Assembly: GCF_008727925.1 (NCBI RefSeq)
Contig: NZ_VTWT01000008.1
Span: 1-64,000, forward strand
Reading direction: 5' to 3'
DNA length: 64,000 nt
Source: Adhaeribacter soli
Lineage (GTDB): Bacteria > Bacteroidota > Bacteroidia > Cytophagales > Hymenobacteraceae
Shown: one piece after another, positions 47,701 to 55,571 of the stretch
How positions within the stretch are numbered: position 1 is the first letter of the stretch
How the letters are laid out: each line of letters begins with the position of its first letter
The notes under the pieces: model-generated
What the model was told of the DNA's origin: nothing
The model's input: only the letters and a program-made list of their open reading frames with translations
The model's database searches: none
Made by a program: the position numbers and the translations under genes

Positions 47701-48366
47701 GCCGGCGTTAGCAGCTCCGCCTGGACCATGCCGCTGCCAACAGTAAACCCCTGGACCATGAACCCGAACCACCTTGCCGGCGTTTACCTGTGCTTTAACC
47801 CGGTAAGCGGCGCAGATTCCCTGATCCTGCGTTTCGACCTGAAGCAGCTTTACAAAGATGCTAACCGCAACACCAACTTCCGCGTGACCGTGAACGGAAC
47901 CCAGGTAGGCCCAACCTATAACCCGCCTTTCGATCCGAGCAACCCGGCTACTCCAATTGTGTGGAACAACATCCGCGTAGACCTTTCTTCCTACATCGGC
48001 CAGCCAAGCATTGAAGTAGGTCTGGAATCGAGCGTGAAGGAAGCGTATGCCGGTGGTAACGGTACAGCCAACTTGATCGACAACGTAAGCATTATCAGCT
48101 ATATGCCAACCGGCTTAAAAGCGAACCTGTTGCAAAGCCAGCTGAACGTGTTCCCGAACCCAAGTAACGGTACCTTCAAAGTAGACCTGCCGCAAGGCAA
48201 AACCTACGAGCTGACCGTTACCGACCTGACCGGAAAAGTGATCATGACCCAGAGTGTATCCGGAGGAGTGAACCAATTGCAGCTGAACAAAGCAGCCAAA
48301 GGCATTTACCTGCTAAAAGTGAAAGGTGAAAACGGCACCGCTACCCGTAAGCTCATTATCGAATAA
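44782..48366 (+). CDS. T9SS-exported modular beta-helix surface protein with LamG-like N-terminus, paralogue 3
   Basis: A 1194-residue protein with a signal peptide (residues 1-25, ending STALAQ). Instead of the N-terminal domain of paralogues 1 and 2 it has a LamG/concanavalin-like domain (about 28-235, YYKFDSPGTTVQNLAS, GSWTISLWLNN, GLMDEFRFYNRALSAAEV), typical of carbohydrate or sialic-acid binding. A CARDB-like domain follows (about 245-350). Its beta-helix opens with a block nearly identical to paralogue 1 (GNTISFASTTADRAVVRLDG, NTINIASTSTTESNSVGIVL). The final CARDB-like, jelly-roll-like and T9SS sorting regions match paralogue 2 almost exactly. The protein is thus a mosaic of both neighbours plus a new head. 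Confidence 0.92.
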   Translation: MKKLLSRTLILLLAMSYYFSSTALAQSVPELIYYKFDSPGTTVQNLASAPAGTNPAPISGATIGGAGQFGSAFTGNGNTTATNSVNTGWAPNLGSGSWTISLWLNNIPSSTTLQYFFGDVNTNSLRAFTGGVADPGGIRLVGGGITAIDMPNVVSNGPVVIHYVHDATAGNIKAYVNGVLTVTSPQTAVNLTGTGPFLVGGYSTLNGLPSGGLMDEFRFYNRALSAAEVAGTWNQSLPIAITPNDAGVTAITAPGSPVAPGNQNVQVTIKNYGTAPLTSAQIGWKVGNTPGTTFSWTGNLAPNAVSAPVTIGSFNFPNGNHTIKTWTTSPNGATDGNNYNDSTSTTITACNTISGTFTIDKNSPASATNYISFAAALQGMNSCGISGPVTFNVVAGTGPYNEQVTLTNIAGASATNTITFNGNGNTISFASTTADRAVVRLDGTDHVTFSNFIINASDLTFGWGIHLLNGADNNTISNNTINIASTSTTESNSVGIVLANSTTSVTTAGNTGNNNIISGNTINGAYKGIHLNGVVTGQGNNQILNNTVLDFYADGIKVNAAKNTLVEGNNIHRPTRTTTTTFTGIEVSGSSEGTLIRKNRIHNSHDATTSKTGTVYGIYFTGADAPVGAENVASNNLIYNINNTSTIYGIYNSSSDGAHYFHNTISLDNTANTGTNRGFYQTTTAANVKFINNIVSIVAGTSGAKHTLYFGSTTSTITSNNNVLHLTGGSSSSGIGFYSSNQPTLTAWQAVNSAAYDQNSVAVDPQFTNAAAADFTPTNLAVNNIGQGGTGITNDFAGISRNPNAPDPGAYEFMNNTTDVGITAITSPNSVCGLTATETVTVVLTNFGTNPQSNIPVSYSINGGNPVTATYAGPLAPGANVTYNFTVPANLSTAGGYTFKAYTALTGDMVLSNDTTTKAVSNSLFATLPISLDFETNNTGLTALKQVVNSNSTLAEDAGASSGTPSSTKGLVMAGVSSSAWTMPLPTVNPWTMNPNHLAGVYLCFNPVSGADSLILRFDLKQLYKDANRNTNFRVTVNGTQVGPTYNPPFDPSNPATPIVWNNIRVDLSSYIGQPSIEVGLESSVKEAYAGGNGTANLIDNVSIISYMPTGLKANLLQSQLNVFPNPSNGTFKVDLPQGKTYELTVTDLTGKVIMTQSVSGGVNQLQLNKAAKGIYLLKVKGENGTATRKLIIE

Positions 48367-48386
48367 AAACGATAGCGCTTTAGCAC

Positions 48387-48424
48387 AAAAAAGTCCTGCT
48401 TCTTTCCGGAGGCAGGGCTTTTTT
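48387..48424 (+). terminator. Terminator of paralogue 3
   Basis: AAAAAAGTCCTGC...GGCAGGGCTTTTTT, the third copy of the paralogue terminator, with one G-T pair in the stem. Confidence 0.85.
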
Positions 48425-48563
48425 GTTTAGAATCAGAATGATCGTTTTGTGGAGACACTAAAATAACCTGCATCAAGTGAAGGCTGAAAGTGGATCAAGT
48501 TAAAAATTTGAGGGGGATTTAAAAAAGTGTTTGTATTGGGTTGAATAAACCAGCACTTCGATT

Positions 48564-48899
48564 TTGTCAGACGCTTACCACACCCTTATTGGCCTGCTAC
48601 TCCCGGCAGGCATATTAGAATACTTTGAGTTAGTACAGGTTAAGCAGAGCCCTAAAGGCTTAGAGCTGTTTCTGGAGGAGAAGAATATTTCTCCATCTGG
48701 CTTTGAAAAGCAGGCGCTGGAGTCCAAGGGCTTTTTACCTCAGGTAAGCATCGGCGACTTTCCTATTCGCGGTCAGAAAGTTATGCTGCAGGTAAAGCGG
48801 CGCAGGTGGGAAGTGAAAGCCACTGGAGAAATCATCAGCCGGGACTGGGATCTGGTAAAGAAAGTACGCGGATCACCACAGAGTTCGCGGCTTTTTTAA
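48564..48899 (+). CDS. ISAon1-type transposase N-terminal-region protein (ORF1)
   Basis: A 111-residue frame with only a TTG start. The sequence HTLIGLLLPAGILEYFELVQV and SIGDFPIRGQKVMLQVKRRRWEV is typical of the first ORF of this IS group. The usual ending (EFAAFLKG) is present but in another frame (48872-48914), so a one-base deletion near 48860-48871 has probably scrambled the last ~10 residues (VRGSPQSSRLF). If so, the element may be defective; a sequencing error is also possible. Confidence 0.72.
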   Translation: MSDAYHTLIGLLLPAGILEYFELVQVKQSPKGLELFLEEKNISPSGFEKQALESKGFLPQVSIGDFPIRGQKVMLQVKRRRWEVKATGEIISRDWDLVKKVRGSPQSSRLF

Positions 48900-48938
48900 A
48901 AGGTATGTTTAGATAACCATCCTGTCAGCAGCCGTCTG

Positions 48939-49892
48939 GTGGGTCAGTTCTTTCATGTAGACGGCAAACAGCTCCAGCAGCAGTACAAAGACCACATCAG
49001 CTCCTTCCATGAGTGGGAGCAGAAAGCCCATGCAAAAGAGTGGATGCTCTTTGCGGAGAATATCAGCCCTTCTTTAAGCATCGACGAAACAGCTTTATCC
49101 AACGGCGAGCTTTATACTATTCTCACCAGTAAAACAGCGAAAGGGGGCAAAGGCAGCCTTGTAGCTATGATAAAAGGCACCCGGGCAGAAGACATTATAG
49201 CCGTCCTGAGCAAACTGCCTGAGAAGCTGCGCCATAGCGTAAAGGAAGTAACTCTGGACATGGCAGCTAATATGCAGCTGGCAGTAAAGCGGTGCTTTCC
49301 CAAAGCAGACCGGGTAACAGACCGCTTTCATGTGCAGAAGCTGGCTTATGATGCCCTGCAGGAAGTCCGGATCAAATACCGCTGGCAGGCTTTAGACCAG
49401 GAAAGCAGCCTTATGGCAGAGGCTAAAGCAAAGAAAGAAGCTTATCAGCCGGAAACACTTAGCAATGGCGATACTTTGAAGCAGTTGCTGGCCCGCAGCC
49501 GCTACCTTTTATTCAGGCACCCGGGCAAATGGACAGTTAGTCAGAAAGAACGGGCAGATATTCTTTTTGAGCTTTATCCGCAATTACAGAAAGCCTACGC
49601 GCTGACGATGCGATTGGGCAAGATCTTTGCAGTCTGTAAAACGAAAGAACAGGCCTTTAAGCAGCTGGCCTTGTGGTACAATGAAGTGGAAGAAGCTGAA
49701 ATAGACTCCTTTAAAACCGTCTGCCGATCAGTGCAGGCACACTACCTTTCTATTCTTAACTTTTTCAACAATCGTAGTACCAATGCCGCAGCTGAATCTT
49801 TTAATGCCAAAGTAAAAGCGTTCAGGGCAACTTCCAGAGGCGTAAGAGATACTGCTTTCTTCCTCTTCAGACTTGCAAATATCTATGCTTAG
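48939..49892 (+). CDS. ISAon1-type transposase (ORF2)
   Basis: A 317-residue protein; related frame sequence (NHPVSSRLVGQ) starts upstream at 48912, so the natural product may begin by ribosomal frameshift from ORF1. It is a DDE transposase of the ISL3-like group: LSIDETALSNGELYTIL carries the first Asp, KEVTLDMAANMQLAVKRCFP and VTDRFHVQKLAYDALQEVR the second, and FNNRSTNAAAESFNAKVK the terminal Glu. The 3' end is complete just before the right inverted repeat. Confidence 0.85.
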   Translation: MGQFFHVDGKQLQQQYKDHISSFHEWEQKAHAKEWMLFAENISPSLSIDETALSNGELYTILTSKTAKGGKGSLVAMIKGTRAEDIIAVLSKLPEKLRHSVKEVTLDMAANMQLAVKRCFPKADRVTDRFHVQKLAYDALQEVRIKYRWQALDQESSLMAEAKAKKEAYQPETLSNGDTLKQLLARSRYLLFRHPGKWTVSQKERADILFELYPQLQKAYALTMRLGKIFAVCKTKEQAFKQLALWYNEVEEAEIDSFKTVCRSVQAHYLSILNFFNNRSTNAAAESFNAKVKAFRATSRGVRDTAFFLFRLANIYA

Positions 49893-49982
49893 CAAAAATG
49901 CCCCCTCAACAATTCTGCTTGATCCCTGAAAGTTTGAAACTCGACAGAAAATTTCTCTCCCAAATCTGTACCCGGTAAAAAC

Positions 49983-50016
49983 AAAAGCCCCTCAGCGTTA
50001 ACTGAGGGGCTTTTTT
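49983..50016 (-). terminator. Terminator next to the tRNA-like sequence at the island border
   Basis: AAAAGCCCCTCAG / CTGAGGGGCTTTT with loop CGTTAA. On the minus strand it directly follows the tRNA-3'-end-like sequence at 50016-50030, as a tRNA terminator would. Confidence 0.85.
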
Positions 50017-50030
50017 GTGGTCGCGCAGGA
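50016..50030 (-). other. Putative left attachment site: 3' end of a tRNA gene
   Basis: The minus-strand sequence TCCTGCGCGACCACA looks like the T-stem and acceptor 3' strand of a tRNA ending in an encoded CCA-like ACCACA, immediately followed by a strong terminator. To its right the composition becomes AT-rich, and an integrase gene begins 390 bases away. Only the 3' end is here, which is the expected remnant at one side of an element that integrates into a tRNA gene. The rest of the tRNA should lie at the far end of the island. Confidence 0.5.
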
Positions 50031-50129
50031 AGCATTGTTATTGCTCCTGTTTACACTAAAATACCCCTAAATACACTGAATTCAGGCTTTTTACTCTGCA
50101 AAGATAGCAGGAAATGGTAAGGCAATGCA

Positions 50130-50168
50130 GGTAAAAGCAGTAAATGTTTTACCAAATGTTTTACCTGT
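50130..50168. repeat. Direct and inverted repeats near the island edge (possible integrase arm sites)
   Basis: AAATGTTTTACC occurs twice back to back (50142-50153 and 50154-50165), preceded by the inverted form GGTAAAA (50130-50136). Tyrosine integrases often bind such short arm-type repeats between the attachment site and their gene. Nothing else is recognisable in 49934-50419. Confidence 0.45.
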
Positions 50169-50419
50169 TCTATCAATTCTCTGCAATAGAATCCATTTCA
50201 AAAGCTAGTTGTGAGCCTTTATTTCTTCTCCCTATAAAGGGGTTTCCACGGTTGTGACTTCTATCAATATTCTTTAGCTGCTAGGCTGGCAACCTCTATT
50301 ATTTCCTATTGAACCTCTCATTGACTTCTTCAAAGGCAATCCAAAGCACTAGAAGGCAAACCAGTGAAGAACTGTCCCTGACTAAGAACCTAATTTTGTA
50401 ATCATTAATGCTATAGAAT

Positions 50420-51634
50420 ATGGCAACTGTAAAGATCATCTTAAAAGAAGATAAAGCGAATGCTTCAGGTGAAGCTCCTTTATATATACGGTTGATAAAA
50501 GACCGGAAACCAAAGTATATTTCATTAGGATTCCGGATAAACCCGAAACACTGGAATGCTGAAGAAAGGAAAGTAAAGAAATCTCATCCGAACTCTCAGC
50601 GCCTAAACAATTTCATTGCTTCTAAGATAGCGGAGGCTGAAGGAGTTGCTCTTACTATGGAAACACAGGAAAAAGGCATCTCCACCCGAAAGATCAAGGA
50701 GGCAGTTTTAGGAAAAGCCTCAGAGAGTTTTCTTAGATATGCAGATGCTTACATCAAAGCTCTGGAGAAGAATGGTCAGGTTGCAACAGGTATCAAAGCA
50801 AAGTCCATAATTTCTAAACTGAAAGATTACCTGGAAAATAAAGATCTTCTATTTGATCAACTTACAGTTAGTTTTCTTAAAGCATATGAACGGCATCTAA
50901 AAGATACTATAAAGAATAGTACAAATACTATTCATTTAAATCTTAGGGTTATCCGAAGAATCATTAATGAAGCTATACGAGAAGATTTGCTCCCTTATGA
51001 AAAGAATCCATTCCTGAAGTTCAAGCTGAAGCTGGAAAAGACTGCGAAAATCTATCTCACTGAAGAATTGCTGAAACAGTTGGAAGATCTTCCTTTAAAG
51101 CCTGGTACAAGAAAATTCCATCACCGGAATATGTATGTGTTTGCTGCTTATACAGGTGGGCTGCGTATTTCAGACATCTTGACCTTACAGTGGAAACACT
51201 TTGACGGGGAACGCATTATTATAGATACCCAAAAAACTGGTAGTACAGTATCTGTAAAATTGCCTTCTAAAGCAAAAGCTATTCTAGAACTATATCAGAA
51301 AGAAGGGAAGGGTAAGCAAAATCCGGAAGATTTTGTATTTCCTATTCTGAAAGCAGGTAAAGACTATAATGATCCTAAAGTCTTATACCAGGCAATTTCT
51401 TCCGCAACAGCCTATACTAATAAAGATATTCGAGCAATTGGTAAAGAAATCGGAGTTATTGGTAACTTAAGCTTTCACTCTAGCAGGCATACTTGGGCAA
51501 CAAGAGCCTTGAGAAAGGGTATGCGAATAGAATATGTTTCAAAGCTTATGGGACATACGTCGATTAAAACCACTCAGATTTATGCAAAAATTGTATCTTC
51601 AGAGTTAGATAAAGCAATGGAAATATTTGATTAA
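50420..51634 (+). CDS. Tyrosine recombinase/integrase of the island
   Basis: A 404-residue protein. The N-terminal Arm-type DNA-binding domain (about 1-90, LYIRLIKDRKPKYISLGFRI and PKHWNAEERKVK) is the Bacteroidota integrase form. A SAM-like core-binding domain follows (about 100-200, SFLRYADAYIKAL), then the catalytic domain. The active-site residues are all present: Arg249 in GGLRISDIL, Lys272 in TQKTG, His353 and Arg356 in HSSRHTW, His379 in MGHTSIKTTQ and Tyr388 in IYAKI. It is expected to integrate and excise the island at the tRNA site. The gene is AT-rich compared with the chromosome to its left. Confidence 0.95.
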   Translation: MATVKIILKEDKANASGEAPLYIRLIKDRKPKYISLGFRINPKHWNAEERKVKKSHPNSQRLNNFIASKIAEAEGVALTMETQEKGISTRKIKEAVLGKASESFLRYADAYIKALEKNGQVATGIKAKSIISKLKDYLENKDLLFDQLTVSFLKAYERHLKDTIKNSTNTIHLNLRVIRRIINEAIREDLLPYEKNPFLKFKLKLEKTAKIYLTEELLKQLEDLPLKPGTRKFHHRNMYVFAAYTGGLRISDILTLQWKHFDGERIIIDTQKTGSTVSVKLPSKAKAILELYQKEGKGKQNPEDFVFPILKAGKDYNDPKVLYQAISSATAYTNKDIRAIGKEIGVIGNLSFHSSRHTWATRALRKGMRIEYVSKLMGHTSIKTTQIYAKIVSSELDKAMEIFD

Positions 51635-51640
51635 GATTAT

Positions 51641-52660
51641 ATGGAAGACTTTTTTCACACCTATAGGAAGTTGATGTTAATATTTAAAGATAAGGTTGCT
51701 TTTGTTAGTAATTTCAAGGCAGCTTTTCTTCTTTATAAAAATAGTAATGATAGCCCGGATAATGACAAGTATGTATCTGAAGAAGCTACATATTACACCA
51801 GGTATTTAGATGATTTCATTAATAGTATTCAACAAAAGGCTGGCATTCCACCATTTCATACAACACTGCCTCTTCTGTATGTCGCTGATACTAACTTAAA
51901 ATGGCTCATTATACAAAGTAAGCTCTTTTTAAAAGAATGCAGAGAGAATGAACTTATTATTAGGGATATTGGGGTTGAAGCGTATACAAATGTTTTTTCC
52001 TTTTGGGAAACATATAATCATAATTCAGATGGGAAGGAACCTCAACATGATTCAAATTTAGCTGCTGCAGAGGAGCTTGAAGTCTTCTTAAATGATGCGA
52101 GATTTGTAAGTGACATTCTCATTCCCTTTCTGGTAAGCTTTATCGATGTCTTAGAAGACAGGTACCAATTATTCAATTCCTTTTATGGGCTCGTGATAGA
52201 GGAACTAGCCAGTGATATGGCTATAGGGGAGAACGCTATCTTCCAAATGGGAAATGCACTATTGAATATTTCAACGGAAGAAGAGCTATTCGCATTTATT
52301 AATGTCAATGCCCAAGGAGATTTAATTGATCAGTATGCATACACGAAAAACAAGCCTTCAGTACTAAATGCTGAACAGCTTGCAATACTCTTTGCATATC
52401 TCCGTAAAGTAGGAGTAATTACAAATCCGAATGACACTGAGCTTAAAAGGTATGTGAGTTTACTTACAGGTGTATCTCATAATACCATCTACGAAAAGGG
52501 TTTAAGACATTTACAAGCAAGTAAGAATAATCCGTCAGTTCTTCAGAAATTAAATAAGAAAAAGAAGTTGGTGAATGTAGAAGCTATTGAAGATGTTCTA
52601 GCTTCAGTCAAAAAGAAGGTTAGACAAGATGCTGAAGAACACATGTTAATTTACTACTGA
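51641..52660 (+). CDS. Island protein with weak RteC-like C-terminus
   Basis: A 339-residue protein, starting 6 bases after the integrase stop and so probably co-transcribed with it. It has no signal peptide or membrane segment. The C-terminal part (NAEQLAILFAYLRKVGVITN and KRYVSLLTGVSHNTIYEKGL) recalls the end of RteC-type regulators of Bacteroides conjugative elements; this is a weak, pattern-based resemblance. A role in controlling excision or transfer would fit the position. It is rich in Asn and Lys like the rest of the island. Confidence 0.7.
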   Translation: MEDFFHTYRKLMLIFKDKVAFVSNFKAAFLLYKNSNDSPDNDKYVSEEATYYTRYLDDFINSIQQKAGIPPFHTTLPLLYVADTNLKWLIIQSKLFLKECRENELIIRDIGVEAYTNVFSFWETYNHNSDGKEPQHDSNLAAAEELEVFLNDARFVSDILIPFLVSFIDVLEDRYQLFNSFYGLVIEELASDMAIGENAIFQMGNALLNISTEEELFAFINVNAQGDLIDQYAYTKNKPSVLNAEQLAILFAYLRKVGVITNPNDTELKRYVSLLTGVSHNTIYEKGLRHLQASKNNPSVLQKLNKKKKLVNVEAIEDVLASVKKKVRQDAEEHMLIYY

Positions 52661-52738
52661 CATTTAACCCCAATTTTACAACCCTTCTAGGGGCTTAAAA
52701 GGCTATAATTTTGCTCCCATTAAACGATACAACGTTAT

Positions 52739-53020
52739 ATGGGAGCATTTTTTATAACTGCGGATTCAGCAGATCAGTTTTTCAAAAAGCTTGATTCTAT
52801 TGAGAAGGCAATAAAAGCATTACCAGTTTCTGCGTCAGAAACCTGGTTAGATAATGAGCAGGCTTTAAAGGAACTTAAAGTTAGTAAACGTACTCTTCAG
52901 AACTGGAGAGATTCAGGAATCATTGCTTTCAGCCAGATCGGTCATAAGATATACTACCGGCAGTCTGATATTGATGTAATGCTTCTAAAACATTATAACC
53001 AATCATTTAAGCCTCCATAA
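52739..53020 (+). CDS. Helix-turn-helix excisionase-like protein
   Basis: A 93-residue protein. The C-terminal half is a MerR/excisionase-type winged HTH (HTH_17): WLDNEQALKELKVSKRTLQN, WRDSGIIAFSQIGHKIYYR, DIDVMLLKHY. Such small proteins beside an integrase act as excisionase or as regulators of mobile genes. A -7 element TAATTTTG lies at 52706-52713, 25 bases before the ATG. Confidence 0.85.
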   Translation: MGAFFITADSADQFFKKLDSIEKAIKALPVSASETWLDNEQALKELKVSKRTLQNWRDSGIIAFSQIGHKIYYRQSDIDVMLLKHYNQSFKPP

Positions 53021-53087
53021 TCCATCTCTATTTCAGATATGATATTTAACCGATTAATAATTAAATCATTGTAAAAGAAATAAAGAT

Positions 53088-54230
53088 ATGAATATGTTAG
53101 TTACAGAGGAACAAAATCTGGAGAATAAACAAGGTTCAGCAGAATCACCAAATGCAGAGCCAGCGGCAATTCCCACAGTAATCACAGCTAGGCAGTTAGC
53201 CAACATAGAAGGCACAACTAATGAAAGGTTTCTATTGGAGCCTTTCCTTCCAATTATTGGTACCGCTTTAGTAGCTGGTCAGCCTGATACAGGCAAAAGC
53301 CAGTTCGCCAGACAATTGGCAATTATTATATCTCACGGAGTAAATGCCTTTTTAGGTTTTCCCTTAAAACTTACTCATAGCAAAGCAATTTATTTAGCTA
53401 CTGAGGATGATCCGATAAGTTGTAAAGAGCTTCAAATCAGGCAGCATAGCGGGTTAGGCTTGGTGCCAAATGAGAATTTAAGATTTATTTTTCCTGAAGT
53501 TTTAGATCAACGAGCAATATTACAAACTCTCGATACTGCGCTAGAAGCTGAGCCTGCTGATCTAGTTGTAGTTGATAGCTTTAGTGATGTCTTTGGTGGT
53601 AGTGATATGAATAGTAATACCCAGATGAGACAAACTGTAAACAGTTTTGATGCACTCGCTAAGAAGCATAAATGCCTGATTTTATTTGTACATCACATAA
53701 ATAAAGCTGCCTATGGTAAAAATCCAACACAACAGGGTATCCAAGGAGGAAGTGGATTAACTCAGAAAGTAAGATTAGCATGGCAAATTTCTCCTGGTGA
53801 AGCCAATAAGAAATATCTTGCTGTTACTAAAGGGAATTATTGTCCGAGAGAATTTAAAGAGAAAGCTTTAGTTCTTACTTTCGATGAGGAAACTTTCATT
53901 TTTTCTCGTACTTCTGAAACAGTTGAAGCTAGTAACCTCATAACGGCTCAAGAAGCTGAAATGTCAAGAGCAGAAAGGGAATTTGAAAATTGCATAACAA
54001 TTGTGAAAGATGGTCTAGATTCTAATCAGGGTTTATCTTATACTGAGTTAACGGAATTGATTATGGAGAAAATGGAAGTATCCGAAGCAACAGCTAAGAG
54101 GCGTATTGGTGCCCTGGCAGAAGCGAAATATATTAAAAAAGGTGAAGATAGAAATTACTTTTGGGATCAGGCAATAGATAGCTCTGAATACTCAGACATG
54201 GATAATGCTGATGGTCCAGTAGATAATTAG
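53088..54230 (+). CDS. RepA-like AAA ATPase (mobile element replication/helicase)
   Basis: A 380-residue protein. A RecA-like (AAA_25) ATPase core carries Walker A in AGQPDTGKSQFARQLA and Walker B in LVVVDSFSDV. It also has the sensor-like segment LFVHHINKAAYGK and the region GIQGGSGLTQKVRLAWQI. This is typical of plasmid and ICE RepA-like helicases. The C-terminal ~90 residues (SYTELTELIMEKMEVSEATA) look like a winged helix. It probably drives replication of the excised element. The gap to 54725 contains only a terminator at 54310 and AT-rich sequence. Confidence 0.85.
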   Translation: MNMLVTEEQNLENKQGSAESPNAEPAAIPTVITARQLANIEGTTNERFLLEPFLPIIGTALVAGQPDTGKSQFARQLAIIISHGVNAFLGFPLKLTHSKAIYLATEDDPISCKELQIRQHSGLGLVPNENLRFIFPEVLDQRAILQTLDTALEAEPADLVVVDSFSDVFGGSDMNSNTQMRQTVNSFDALAKKHKCLILFVHHINKAAYGKNPTQQGIQGGSGLTQKVRLAWQISPGEANKKYLAVTKGNYCPREFKEKALVLTFDEETFIFSRTSETVEASNLITAQEAEMSRAEREFENCITIVKDGLDSNQGLSYTELTELIMEKMEVSEATAKRRIGALAEAKYIKKGEDRNYFWDQAIDSSEYSDMDNADGPVDN

Positions 54231-54309
54231 CCAACAACTAAAATGCGGTTTTTATAAAGTGCTTAGCTATTCATTTCGAAATCTAGCATTAAAATTAATT
54301 TGGAAGTTA

Positions 54310-54338
54310 AGCCTGCCACTATGGTAGGCTTTTTCTTT
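54310..54338 (+). terminator. Terminator after the RepA-like gene
   Basis: AGCCTGCC / GGTAGGCT stem (one G-T pair) with loop ACTAT, then TTTTTC. Further right, 54600-54725 has a small hairpin GAGGT-TGGT-ACCTC in the leader of the next gene; nothing else is seen. Confidence 0.65.
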
Positions 54339-54725
54339 ACTCATTAGAGGCTTCGTTGTTGATTAAAGTGGTATCAAAGTGTCACATATTTATTTTACTA
54401 GGGTTTTGAACCTTTTGATACTTGATACTAACTAATTAGGCTTAAACTTTAATTTTTAAGTAGTATTTTAATTTGGTAATAAATAATGGGTATCTAACTA
54501 CCAGTGATTACTAACAACCCCTGCTTTTATATCCGGTAATTATTTTCTAGAAAGAGCTAACATATCAATATATATAGCTTTAATCTGCTAGCCGCACCCT
54601 ATCATTTTTTTTATGTTTTTTGAGCGACTCTAAATCTCAGGAAGCCCCGTAAGACTCCCCCGCCTTAATCCGGAGAGGTTGGTACCTCCCTATGTCTTTA
54701 TGTTCAATTTTAAACATTTAAAACT

Positions 54726-55067
54726 ATGGTAACTGTAACCGGATTTAAGACCAAAAACACTACAGAAGGTAAAGCCTTCAATGTATTAATTCTACAAGGG
54801 GATCTAGAATTTATTCCTTCCAAAACTACTGGTAAGTTTTACGCAACTGCGAGAACCTGCAGCATCTCCTGCACCTTTAATGAAGTCGTTTGCGAAGGGC
54901 TTATTGGCAAGACACTTCCTGGTGCTATTGAGAAGATGCAGTGCGAGCCATATGACTACACAGTGAAGGAAACTGGCGAAGTTATAAAGCTCGATTATTC
55001 ATATTACTATAACCCTAATCCAAAGACTGTAGAACAGGAAGTATTTCAAGTAAAAGTTGCTGCTTAA
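54726..55067 (+). CDS. Hypothetical island protein (113 aa)
   Basis: A small soluble protein, beta-rich with short hydrophobic strands (FNVLILQGDLEFI, KFYATARTCSISCTF). A conserved-looking Cys triplet C45, C49 and C56 lies in the first half. It could be a single-strand-binding-like OB fold, but this is only an impression. It has its own terminator with a UUCG loop at 55086. Small proteins of this size are common cargo between the replication and accessory modules of such elements. Confidence 0.65.
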   Translation: MVTVTGFKTKNTTEGKAFNVLILQGDLEFIPSKTTGKFYATARTCSISCTFNEVVCEGLIGKTLPGAIEKMQCEPYDYTVKETGEVIKLDYSYYYNPNPKTVEQEVFQVKVAA

Positions 55068-55085
55068 GCGGTCTTTTTCTTTAAT

Positions 55086-55105
55086 GGGTAGGCTTCGGTC
55101 TACCC
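55086..55105 (+). terminator. UUCG-loop terminator
   Basis: GGGTAGGC-TTCG-GTCTACCC, an 8-bp stem with the very stable C(UUCG)G tetraloop, followed by TTTATTCTTTTT. Confidence 0.75.
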
Positions 55106-55136
55106 TTTATTCTTTTTAAAAAGAGCCTATAACTGT

Positions 55137-55385
55137 ATGGATGATGAGAATAGCTGCCTGTTCCTGACCAAGTATAAGCTCATCAGGGTTAACTGTCCTT
55201 TTGAAGTTATTACTGCTCAGGATACCATAAGCTGGAACAAGGGGGAAAAGGTAGTAGTGGACCTTGTAAAAGAATGGGATTATAATACGCTGCTGTTCCA
55301 GGTGAAAGGTAAGCTGTACCCACACAGGTTCTTTTACTACAAGCCTCCGACTTCTCTGGTAATAAAGGGGCTTAAAAAAGGTTAG
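55137..55385 (+). CDS. Hypothetical island protein (82 aa)
   Basis: A small soluble protein with alternating hydrophobic strands (YKLIRVNCPFEVITAQD, KVVVDLVKEWDYNTLLFQV) and no recognised motif. It follows the terminator at 55086 by about 30 bases. The reverse-strand frame over the same region is a shadow. Confidence 0.55.
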   Translation: MDDENSCLFLTKYKLIRVNCPFEVITAQDTISWNKGEKVVVDLVKEWDYNTLLFQVKGKLYPHRFFYYKPPTSLVIKGLKKG

Positions 55386-55571
55386 GAGTTATGCTGTATT
55401 TCTTCGCTAGGTTCTTTGAGATGGTTACTCCTTAAAATCAAACCACTGAAAGTAATGTAGCTGGTTCACTAGCTGCAGCAAGGTGAATTAGGGATAGTGT
55501 ACTAATTGTATGCTATCCCATTTCAGCTATGTCATAAATTATTATACAACTATAAATAAGAAACTCTAATT

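Larger units (their letters stand above)
48492..49925. mobile_element. ISAon1-like insertion sequence (ISL3-related)
   Basis: 1434 bp bounded by imperfect 25-bp terminal inverted repeats. Left is GGATCAAG-N9-TGAGGGGG (48492-48516). The right reverse complement is GGATCAAG-N9-TGAGGGGG (49901-49925). Each end is flanked by a perfect 8-bp target duplication CTGAAAGT (48484-48491 and 49926-49933), the size produced by ISL3-type elements. It encodes an N-terminal-region ORF and a DDE transposase ORF. It sits between paralogue 3 and the tRNA terminator that marks the island. Confidence 0.92.
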
